Part shown: positions 16,528 to 22,963 of the stretch, one piece after another
Layout of the letters: each line of letters begins with the position of its first letter
Position numbering within the stretch: position 1 is the stretch's first letter
DNA from: JBKBXU01 sp046313675
GTDB lineage: Bacteria; Bacteroidota; Bacteroidia; Cytophagales; Cytophagaceae
Length of the DNA: 25,691 bases
Direction: 5' to 3'
Assembly (NCBI GenBank): GCA_046313675.1
Contig: JBKBXU010000021.1
Span: 1 to 25,691, forward strand
Notes under the pieces: generated by a model
Database searches by the model: none
The model's input: the letters and a program-made list of their open reading frames with translations, nothing else
Told to the model about the DNA's origin: nothing
Translations under genes and position numbers: made by a program

Positions 16528-16560
16528 TTTGTTAATTTAGGCTTATAGGCCTTATTTTTG
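16528..16560 (+). promoter_or_regulatory. Bacteroidota-type promoter of the TrpF-like/pfkB operon
   Basis: TTTG at 16528-16531, a 21-nt spacer, then TATTTTTG at 16553-16560 match the -33/-7 form TTTG...TAnnTTTG of the Bacteroidota primary sigma factor. The -7 box is 23 nt before the ATG at 16584, giving a short leader. Confidence 0.7.
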
Positions 16561-16583
16561 ATGCATAATTATTCCTGAATACA

Positions 16584-17192
16584 ATGGCTTTAAAAACAAG
16601 TGTATTTGTAAGAAACATCAACAACCTCAGCGATGCGAGGTATTGTGCGGGCATGGGGGTTGACCTTCTGGGCTTTTGCATAGACAGTACCTTGCCTAAC
16701 CATGTAACTCCTTCAAAAGTAAAAGAAATAGCCGGATGGGTTGCCGGAGTAAAAATTGCAGCGGAAGTAGATGAGCTGAACGAAACCACGCATAACCTGA
16801 TCAAAGAAACAGACCCTGAAGTAGTCCTGCTTAACCGGGTTAATGGAAAAACAGAAAACTTAAGCATTCCTGTCTTACTAAAAGTTAAAATTAACATCAA
16901 CACACCTGAACAATGTGAAAAAATTTTTTCTGACAATGAACAAAATGTCGAGGGCTTTCTTATTGAAAATGATGAAATTTCCGACATTTCACTTCAAAAA
17001 GAATTAGTAAAAGATTGGTGTAGCAAGTGGAAGATTTTTATAGGCTCGGGAATTAATAATGATAATCTTGAAGTAATTTTAAACACCATCGCACCTACGG
17101 GGATTTCTCTTAAAGGTGGAGATGAAATAAAGCCCGGACTAAAAACCTTCGACGAACTGGCTGACATTTTGGAATATTTGGAAGTTGATTAA
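16584..17192 (+). CDS. TrpF-like (beta/alpha)8 protein lacking catalytic residues
   Basis: The 202-residue product aligns end to end with phosphoribosylanthranilate isomerase (TrpF): the NINNLSDARYCAGMGVDLLGF start matches 'GITNLEDA...GADAVGF', IFIGSGINNDN (151-161) matches the phosphate-binding strand, and SLKGGDEIKPGLKTFD (175-190) the C-terminal phosphate site. However, the catalytic Cys of KICGI is Arg10 here, and the catalytic Asp on strand 5 appears to be Glu128 (FLIE). A TrpF reaction is therefore unlikely. No other trp gene is nearby. It is the first gene of an operon with pfkB, 11 nt upstream, under a clear promoter. A sugar-phosphate-binding or regulatory role is only inference. Confidence 0.8.
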   Translation: MALKTSVFVRNINNLSDARYCAGMGVDLLGFCIDSTLPNHVTPSKVKEIAGWVAGVKIAAEVDELNETTHNLIKETDPEVVLLNRVNGKTENLSIPVLLKVKININTPEQCEKIFSDNEQNVEGFLIENDEISDISLQKELVKDWCSKWKIFIGSGINNDNLEVILNTIAPTGISLKGGDEIKPGLKTFDELADILEYLEVD

Positions 17193-17203
17193 TTTTTATA
17201 CGT

Positions 17204-18145
17204 ATGAAAAAAATAGTTACCCTCACCATTAGCCCTGCTATTGACAAAAGCACCACCATTGAACACGTCTACCCTGAAAGCAAAATGCGGTGCAGTGACC
17301 CTGTATTTGAGCCAGGAGGAGGCGGAATTAATGTTGCCAGAGCAATAAAAAAGCTGGGGGGCGAAGCAATAGCCGTGTATCCAAAAGGAGGCCCCACAGG
17401 CCAACTTATGGAAGAGCTGTTAAACAGGGAAGATGTTAAACAACATACCATAGAAACAAAAAACTGGAACCGGGAAAATTTTATAGTTGTAGAAAACTCT
17501 ACCAATCGACAGTTCCGCTTTGTTTTTCCCGGATCAGAACTCACAAAAGAAGAGCTGGAAACTTTTATCGAAGAAGCTACAAACCCAAAGTTAGGTGCTG
17601 AAATTCTGGTTGCCAGCGGAAGCTTGCCACTGGGAGCGCCCATCGATTTTTTTGCACGCCTGGCTCGAAAAGCTGAGGAAAATAACATTCAATATGTGGT
17701 GGACACTTCAGGGGATTCTCTTACTGAAGTCCTTAATGAAAAGGTTTATTTATTAAAACCTAATTTAAAAGAACTTCAGGGAATTGTAGGAAGAGAACTA
17801 CTTACAGGTGAAGAACAGGAACAAGGCGCCAGAGAGGTACTGGAAAATTACAACATCGAAATACTGGCTGTTTCTCTGGGTCCGGCAGGTGCTTTGCTGG
17901 CATCCAAAAAAGAAGGCATCTTTCATCTTCCTGCCCCTTCTGTTAAAAAGAGAAGTACGGTAGGTGCAGGAGACAGTATGGTTGCAGGAATGGTGCTTAG
18001 CCTTTCCAAAGGCATGTCCCATAAAGAAGCGGTAAAGTATGGCATTGCCTGCGGTACGGCTGCCACCATGAACTCTGGAACCGAACTATGCAAAAAGAAA
18101 GACGTGGAAAATCTTTACAGATGGCTCCAACAGTTGTCTGTGTAA
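17204..18145 (+). CDS. pfkB: 6-phosphofructokinase II (PfkB-type)
   Basis: A 313-residue ribokinase-fold sugar kinase that follows E. coli PfkB closely over its whole length. The N-terminal PVFEPGGGGINVARAIKKLGG (residues 33-53) binds the substrate, KPNLKEL (185-191) and VSLGPAGAL (223-231) are family positions, and STVGAGDSM (251-259) holds the anion hole and catalytic base Asp257. It should phosphorylate fructose 6-phosphate with ATP; tagatose 6-phosphate or 1-phosphofructokinase activity is less likely given the match to the PfkB version of these motifs. It is second in the operon with the TrpF-like gene. No strong terminator follows, only an AT-rich 7-bp stem at 18150-18168. Confidence 0.92.
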   Translation: MKKIVTLTISPAIDKSTTIEHVYPESKMRCSDPVFEPGGGGINVARAIKKLGGEAIAVYPKGGPTGQLMEELLNREDVKQHTIETKNWNRENFIVVENSTNRQFRFVFPGSELTKEELETFIEEATNPKLGAEILVASGSLPLGAPIDFFARLARKAEENNIQYVVDTSGDSLTEVLNEKVYLLKPNLKELQGIVGRELLTGEEQEQGAREVLENYNIEILAVSLGPAGALLASKKEGIFHLPAPSVKKRSTVGAGDSMVAGMVLSLSKGMSHKEAVKYGIACGTAATMNSGTELCKKKDVENLYRWLQQLSV

Positions 18146-18228
18146 TCCTAAATTAAAAATGTTAATTTGTTCAATCAATCAGTACAAAGCCCAAAAGTTA
18201 ACCTATAGCTTAATTTTTTATAACATTC

Positions 18229-18261
18229 TTTGTAATCTATCGTTTAATTAATATACATTTG
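18229..18261 (+). promoter_or_regulatory. Bacteroidota-type promoter of the TAC operon
   Basis: TTTG at 18229-18232, a 21-nt spacer, then TACATTTG at 18254-18261 fit TTTG...TAnnTTTG, with the same spacing as the promoter at 16528-16560. The start site would fall near 18266-18268. This excludes the GTG at 18261 as start of the toxin gene and points to the ATG at 18282. Confidence 0.7.
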
Positions 18262-18281
18262 TGCCCCGAAAGTGTGAACAT

Positions 18282-18659
18282 ATGATTTCTTCTAAGGATG
18301 GCAAAAGAGCTATCTACATAGATTCAGAAAATAGAAAAATGATATTAGATTACATTCGAAAGGATAGCAGGCATCAGAAGAAGTTTAAGTTTATTTCAGA
18401 TATAATACTTGGAGGCCATAAGAATACTGAGGTTTATGACAAAGAAGATATTAATGAAAAGAGTAAAGATGTAACTGCAATGAAGTTCTTTAAAGGACAA
18501 GAGAATGATAGAATATATTGCAAAGAAATCAAGTCAGATGAAGGAACACATATTATAGTTACAGCTGTTGTACATGAAAAAAAGAAGTCTAATAATTTAT
18601 CTTCTAAGGAAATAGCTATTATAAATAAAATTGGAGGGTACGAATATGAAATTAAATGA
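18282..18659 (+). CDS. RelE/HigB-like toxin of a toxin-antitoxin-chaperone module
   Basis: A 125-residue basic protein with the layout of RelE/HigB ribosome-dependent mRNA interferases: N-terminal helices (15-45), then strands at VTAMKFFKG (64-72), DRIYCKEI (76-83) and THIIVTAVVHEKKK (89-102), and a final helix LSSKEIAIINKI (106-117). The strand-strand-'VHEKKK'-helix ending is the typical Gp49/HigB finish. Toxin activity is inferred from fold and context; catalytic residues in this family vary and I cannot pin them. The gene is AT-rich, preceded by its own promoter and overlapped 14 nt by the antitoxin gene, in toxin-first order as in higBA. Confidence 0.75.
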   Translation: MISSKDGKRAIYIDSENRKMILDYIRKDSRHQKKFKFISDIILGGHKNTEVYDKEDINEKSKDVTAMKFFKGQENDRIYCKEIKSDEGTHIIVTAVVHEKKKSNNLSSKEIAIINKIGGYEYEIK

Positions 18660-19098
18660 GAAATATAAAGTTTCAAAAGAATTTGAGGATATTTTTTCTT
18701 TTACTAACGAGGAAGAAGAGCTAAGACATGATGCCCAAATGTTAATGCTAAAATTCTTAGAAGAGATTGAAAAGTCTTATGTATATGGACCTAAATTGAA
18801 GAAAAAAGATTTAGCAGAGGCTCTAGGGAAATCAACTAGCTTCATTTCTCAACTTTATTCAGGTGATAAACTAATAAATTTTCCTTTACTTGCAAAAATT
18901 CAAAAAGCATTTAATATAACTTTTGAAATTAAAGCACATTTCAATTCTTTGGATTATAAAGGAATGACCAATCAAATAAAACTACAAAGCATACTTAATG
19001 AACCTGAAGGATCTTGGGGGTATAGGAAACCTGATTATTCTGATTCGGATGAATGTTGTGATTCTTTTGATTTGTCTAAAAATATAACGGCGGCTTAG
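18646..19098 (+). CDS. XRE-family antitoxin with C-terminal tail (HigA-like)
   Basis: The 150-residue product carries a helix-turn-helix of XRE type at about residues 53-92 (KDLAEALGKSTSFISQLYSG then INFPLLAKIQKAFN), suited to binding its own operator. The ATG at 18646 lies inside the last codons of the toxin gene and is preceded by GGAGG (18633-18637), an unusually good Shine-Dalgarno for this phylum; a TTG at 18631 is the alternative start. After the HTH comes a tail of ~50 residues with aromatic and acidic residues (Trp124, SWGYRKPDYSDSDECCD). In known TAC systems such a tail is the chaperone-addiction segment recognised by the SecB-like partner; that role is inferred here. Confidence 0.85.
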   Translation: MKLNEKYKVSKEFEDIFSFTNEEEELRHDAQMLMLKFLEEIEKSYVYGPKLKKKDLAEALGKSTSFISQLYSGDKLINFPLLAKIQKAFNITFEIKAHFNSLDYKGMTNQIKLQSILNEPEGSWGYRKPDYSDSDECCDSFDLSKNITAA

Positions 19099-19100
19099 AT

Positions 19101-19574
19101 ATGAAAGCTTATAAATCTCCTTTGGTATTACAAAATTTCTTCCTTTTAAATCATTCATACCATTTTATAGAGCCTCAGGATGATAAAAATGTTGATATTT
19201 CTGAAATATTAAATAATTATAATATAGATATTGACTTTTCCTTTAAAAATATTAGTGAAAATTTATTCCAGCTTTTCACTAAAATTAATATTAATGATTT
19301 AGAAAAACCTTTTCCTGGTTATGTTCTTTTTATTGAAGGCGTTTGCATTTTTTCTTTTGACAAACAGGATGAATTAACGGATCAAGAAAAATCCAATCTT
19401 CTCCATGTATCAGGATTAAATATTTGCATTAACAGTCTGCGGAACAATCTTACTATAACAACTGCAAATGGACCTTTTGGTAAGTATATCTTACCTTCAA
19501 TTGATGTTAATAAACTATTAATTGATAAACAAGCCCAAGTAACAACAAATAAGTCTAGGAAAGAAAGCAAATAA
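19101..19574 (+). CDS. SecB-like chaperone of the TAC module
   Basis: A 157-residue acidic protein that reads as a SecB-type chaperone. It has an N-terminal strand (QNFFLLNHSYHF, 11-22), long strands at IDIDFSFKNISENLFQLFTK (42-61) and GYVLFIEGVCIFSF (73-86), a helix at 91-104, then INSLRNNLTITTANGPFGKYI and LPSIDVNKLL (110-140), which match the end of E. coli SecB ('ARECITSMVSRGTFP...LAPVNFDALF'). The gene starts 2 nt after the antitoxin stop. Position and fold match the third gene of TAC operons such as Rv1955-1957 of M. tuberculosis, where the chaperone protects the antitoxin. The 3' end lies in a 22-bp near-duplication. Composition is very AT-rich (9 G/C of 60 in 19201-19260). Confidence 0.82.
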   Translation: MKAYKSPLVLQNFFLLNHSYHFIEPQDDKNVDISEILNNYNIDIDFSFKNISENLFQLFTKININDLEKPFPGYVLFIEGVCIFSFDKQDELTDQEKSNLLHVSGLNICINSLRNNLTITTANGPFGKYILPSIDVNKLLIDKQAQVTTNKSRKESK

Positions 19575-19590
19575 GTCTTAACAAAGAAAG
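19547..19590. repeat. 22-bp near-tandem duplication at the 3' end of the chaperone gene
   Basis: AAATAAGTCT followed by AAAGAAAG occurs at 19547-19567 and again at 19569-19590, with 3- or 4-base linkers that differ. The second copy supplies the TAA stop codon of the SecB-like gene. It marks the right edge of the AT-rich cassette. Confidence 0.6.
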
Positions 19591-19969
19591 AGTCTGCGTA
19601 CAATCGAGTAGACGGCCTCACCGCTTTTAAGCGATGAGGTGCACCTCTACCCAGCAGGTCTACCTCCACCGTACGTACGGTTCTCGTGGGCTTTCCCTGC
19701 ATGCCGGCTTTTCGCTAAAAATATCCTAAGGGACATTTTGTTTACGCTCAGTCCTTCCAAACGTATGCCATCCCTTGCTCAAACACTGTACAATAAGGTT
19801 TTTACGTTTTCTCTCCGTTTTTTTCTTGCGAAAGGCCTATCGGAATGGTGTCTTTTTTTCTTTCTTTTTTTGGACAAGCAAGACCTGTCGGGGAAAAGAA
19901 AAAGCAAAATTATAGTACAATTTCTCAAATTCCTCAGAAATATTTTCCCGGACAACAATGATTTAAAAA
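19575..19969. other. non-coding region between the TAC module and the T9SS operon
   Basis: About 395 bp. The left ~130 bp hold a dense set of hairpins and palindromes (see the repeat at 19608-19681). The right part is rich in T-runs (19854-19871) and has two loosely similar stretches, GAAAGGCCTATCGGAA near 19830 and GCAAGACCTGTCGGGG near 19878. Open frames here (for instance 19639-20091 on plus) overlap the 3' end of the PD40 gene and show no recognisable protein. The content looks more like a decayed mobile or structured element than ordinary spacer, but no transposase or terminal repeats are visible. Confidence 0.5.
19608..19681. repeat. nested inverted repeats with two perfect palindromes
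   Basis: GTAGAC (19608-19613) and GTCTAC (19658-19663) enclose an 11-bp stem with one mismatch (19616-19626 with 19629-19639, two-base loop). A perfect 12-base palindrome GAGGTGCACCTC lies at 19636-19647 and a perfect 14-base palindrome ACCGTACGTACGGT at 19668-19681. The stretch is also richer in G/C than the cassette beside it. Confidence 0.8.
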
Positions 19970-22015
19970 TCACTCAAGATAAAGAGGAAGAATTTCTTTC
20001 TTCCTCCTATCTGATCCTTTTAATTTCATATAAGCTCTTTTCTCTCCACAGTCTACAAAAATCTCATAGGTTTCATACGTTGCTGAATTAAAAGAAAACT
20101 TCCCGTCTTTATCCGTAATAACATTAAATTCCTTACCTGAAAACTCTTCACGAACAGTTACCTTTGCGTCTGGAATTGCCCAAGCAGAATCTTTAACTAC
20201 CACAGTTATTGGCTCCCACTCATGTTTGTCCATCTCAATATTGACATAATATAAGACAGAATACTTTTTACCACCACTATTTTTTAGACTTACAATACCA
20301 TAATATGAACCTTTACTGGCCAAAAACAGATATTCATTAGCTAAATCAATCTGACATGTAAATTCTCCGTAAGCATCCGTGACCAATGAATCTACTATAT
20401 CAGAACCTTTTTCATGATAGTATACTAGTACATTTTTCATCACTTCAGACCCGGAACCTTTAACAATTCCTTTAACATAGGACTTGTGCTCTTTTTCAAA
20501 TTCCAACAGCATTACCTGAGGAACATCAGGCACTGATTGTGGCATCAGAATCTCCTGCTCTATGATCGTATAGTTTTCCTTAAAAGCTTTTAATTTATAC
20601 TTCTTCCCAGGGGAAAGCTCCACAAAAAAACGACCATTTGCATCACTTTTTACATGAACCACTTCTTTTTCTTTATAATAAAACCTTAGTTCTGCGTCTT
20701 GTAAAGGCATTTTTTTAGGTAAGGATTCTGCTATACCTTGAACAGGAATGCTTATGGTCTTGAATAAATATATATTATCAACTCCGTTTCTGTTACTACT
20801 AAAGTACCCTTCCCTCCCTCCTTCTTTTAAACTTATCCCAAAGTCATCCAGGCTTGAATTTATTGGAACGCCTAAATTTTCAATTTCACCCCAGCGATCA
20901 TTTATCCTCTGAACCCTGTAAATATCCAGGCCACCCAAACCTTCATAGCCAGTGGAAGAAAAATAGAGTACATCGTTTTCATGATCAAAATAGGGAAACA
21001 TTTCATCTCCGGCAGTATTAAGGTCTCCAAGATTTATAGGTTCTGACCAGGTATTTCCATCAAAGGAACATCTATATAAATCTGTACCACCATAACCCCC
21101 AGGCATATCAGAAACAAAAAACAACTCAGTACCATCTTGATTAATTGCCGGATGCCCTACAGAATATGTTAAACTATTTATTGGCAAAGGTTGAATATTT
21201 ATCCATTTACCCTCTTTTTTTTCTGCAGAGTATAATACAAGCCGATTTGATTCTTTTTTTCCAGTCCTAATACCGGAAGAAGCGTTTCTGGTAAAAATCA
21301 TTTTGCGTTCATCTTCATAAAAAACAAGAGGCCCGGAGTGAAGTGAATAATCCAGTCCATTATCAAACAATACAGGTTTAGAAAAGTGGTTTTCCCCAGA
21401 CAAAGAGCTATAAAACATTTTGAAAAAGGCATTATTATCCCTTGAACTCAATTTATGAAGACCGAAACTATACTTTCTGGATGATAAAAAAACTAAGCCA
21501 TTGTTATATAAAACCGGACCGAAATCTGAGGATAAAGAGTTTATGGGGAGTATCTCAATAAAATAATTTAAAGAATCTTCCAAAAAAGATTCCCGTTTTT
21601 CAATACCTCTTAATTTCCTAACACCAAGATCCTGGCCTTCTATCTCGGAATTGTACAGTAAAAACCATTTTCTGCTTTCTTCCAGCTTTCCACAAGCCAT
21701 TAAAGCCTGGGCAAAATAAAGTTTAACCTCCGAAGAGGCATTGGTATCAGTAACAACCCTGGCATACCATTCTGCTGCTTCTAAAGGCCGGTTGAGCTTA
21801 CGGTATGAATCGGCGATTTTATTTTTTATATAAAAACCAGAGGTATCTTTTTCCAGAGCTTTTAAATAAAGAGGAATGGCTTGTATAAAGTCTGATTTCC
21901 GATACTTCTCTTCAGCAAGTTTCAACGGATTTTTCAGCGTAGAGAATATATTCTGGGCATCACCCTCCGAACAAAAGAATAGAGCAAAAACAATATAGCC
22001 AATTACTCTTCTCAT
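19970..22015 (-). CDS. TPR/PD40 beta-propeller protein of T9SS/gliding type, without OmpA domain
   Basis: A 681-residue exported protein. Signal peptide at 1-20 (cut before QNIF), TPR units at ~30-140 (AEEKYRKSDFIQAIPLYLKA), then PD40/WD40-like propeller blades at ~160-425 with repeated 'DGTELFFVSDMPGGYGGTDLY' type motifs, followed by three carboxypeptidase-regulatory-like beta domains (about 430-515, 525-600 and 605-680). PorE-like and related proteins usually end in an OmpA peptidoglycan-binding domain; here the protein stops after the third beta domain (KEILPLYLE). It begins 1 nt after the PorP/SprF-like gene and is the last of the operon. The missing OmpA part may be a natural variant or a loss next to the neighbouring cassette. 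Confidence 0.88.
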   Translation of the reverse strand: MRRVIGYIVFALFFCSEGDAQNIFSTLKNPLKLAEEKYRKSDFIQAIPLYLKALEKDTSGFYIKNKIADSYRKLNRPLEAAEWYARVVTDTNASSEVKLYFAQALMACGKLEESRKWFLLYNSEIEGQDLGVRKLRGIEKRESFLEDSLNYFIEILPINSLSSDFGPVLYNNGLVFLSSRKYSFGLHKLSSRDNNAFFKMFYSSLSGENHFSKPVLFDNGLDYSLHSGPLVFYEDERKMIFTRNASSGIRTGKKESNRLVLYSAEKKEGKWINIQPLPINSLTYSVGHPAINQDGTELFFVSDMPGGYGGTDLYRCSFDGNTWSEPINLGDLNTAGDEMFPYFDHENDVLYFSSTGYEGLGGLDIYRVQRINDRWGEIENLGVPINSSLDDFGISLKEGGREGYFSSNRNGVDNIYLFKTISIPVQGIAESLPKKMPLQDAELRFYYKEKEVVHVKSDANGRFFVELSPGKKYKLKAFKENYTIIEQEILMPQSVPDVPQVMLLEFEKEHKSYVKGIVKGSGSEVMKNVLVYYHEKGSDIVDSLVTDAYGEFTCQIDLANEYLFLASKGSYYGIVSLKNSGGKKYSVLYYVNIEMDKHEWEPITVVVKDSAWAIPDAKVTVREEFSGKEFNVITDKDGKFSFNSATYETYEIFVDCGEKRAYMKLKGSDRRKKEILPLYLE

Positions 22016-22016
22016 T

Positions 22017-22919
22017 TTAAAAATATCTGGGGCTTACAATATTTGAACCAAAAAAAGTGCAATTGTAGGTAAGAACAAATTCATGAGAACCGTTGAGCAC
22101 AGCTTTTAAGCGATTTACAGGATTATCATAAGAGTAACCTATCCGAAGTTGATCCGTGACCTGTATTTGTGTAAGAAATGTCAGTGAAGAAAAACTACGA
22201 TAAGACACCCCAAACCATAAAACCTCACAAAACAACGCATTTGCATTAAGGTCTACTTGTGCGGGAACGCCTGACATAATTTTAATCAGGGTGGACGGTT
22301 TAAGTTTCACATCAGGGGAAACTGTAAAAACATAGCCTGCGGTATAAAAATACTGCCTTCTCTGAAACCCCTCCTGATTAATAATTTGTGGTACAGATAA
22401 GCCTGTATAAAAAACGTCGGTATAATAATATATCCCTGTTCCAAAATTTAAAAGCAAAAGCGTTCGCTGATCCATCCCAAATGAAGGATCCTTAGAATGC
22501 CTTAAAAGAAGATTTTGGTTATCTGTTGTAACCTGAACTATTCCGGACTGCAAACCAAAGGCTAGGGTGCTTTTTTCTCCGGTTTGTATTCTATAGGCAA
22601 AAATACCATTAAATCCGTTCTGGCTGGTAAGGGCAATTTGGTCATTCATAAATGTAAAGCCCAAAGCGATTTTTTCATTCCTTAAGGGTGTATGTGCAGA
22701 CAAGGTCATGGTAGAAGGAGAACCATCAAAACCTGCCCACTGCTTCCGGGTAAGGGCAATAAGGCTTAGGGATTCCTGACTGCCTGCATAAGCTGGATTT
22801 AACACCAACCCATTAAACATGTACTGAGAGAAAAGAGGTTGCTGCTGGCCATTGCTTTCCCTGCTCATGAGGGTAAGCATTACCACAACCGGAACTAGTA
22901 CATGAAACAAACTCCTCAT
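22017..22919 (-). CDS. PorP/SprF family outer-membrane protein
   Basis: A 300-residue protein with a signal peptide (ends NGQQQP) and the hallmark N-terminus of the family, QPLFSQYMFNGLVLNPAYAGS, followed by a beta-barrel with many alternating strands. PorP/SprF proteins are T9SS outer-membrane components; SprF-type paralogues are encoded beside large type B cargo proteins and are needed to attach them to the cell surface. That is the arrangement here: it follows the large cargo gene by 44 nt and precedes the PD40 gene by 1 nt. It is more likely a cargo-specific SprF-like partner than the core PorP. Confidence 0.93.
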   Translation of the reverse strand: MRSLFHVLVPVVVMLTLMSRESNGQQQPLFSQYMFNGLVLNPAYAGSQESLSLIALTRKQWAGFDGSPSTMTLSAHTPLRNEKIALGFTFMNDQIALTSQNGFNGIFAYRIQTGEKSTLAFGLQSGIVQVTTDNQNLLLRHSKDPSFGMDQRTLLLLNFGTGIYYYTDVFYTGLSVPQIINQEGFQRRQYFYTAGYVFTVSPDVKLKPSTLIKIMSGVPAQVDLNANALFCEVLWFGVSYRSFSSLTFLTQIQVTDQLRIGYSYDNPVNRLKAVLNGSHEFVLTYNCTFFGSNIVSPRYF

Positions 22920-22963
22920 GAGTTACTTTAAATAATTATTCAACTAAAACACCTGATATAAAA

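Noticed and set aside
16584..17192. A functional trpF
   Set aside because: Both catalytic positions (Cys to Arg, Asp to Glu) are changed and no tryptophan gene is nearby, so the symbol was not used.
18282..18659. ADP-ribosyltransferase toxin as in CmdTAC
   Set aside because: At 125 residues with a RelE/HigB-like strand-strand-helix ending, it is too short and lacks visible ART motifs.
19668..19690. End of a group II intron
   Set aside because: Only a short GTACGTACGGTTCT stretch resembles such introns; no reverse transcriptase, no domain V and no 5' end were seen.
19575..19690. Integron attC site
   Set aside because: The inverted repeats are there, but the GTTRRRY and RYYYAAC core sites are not at the ends and no integrase gene is present.
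19639..20091. An open frame of 150 codons on the plus strand across the palindromic region
   Set aside because: It runs over the palindromes and the 3' end of the PD40 gene, has odd composition with poly-Phe/Leu runs from T-tracts, and matches no protein family I recognise.
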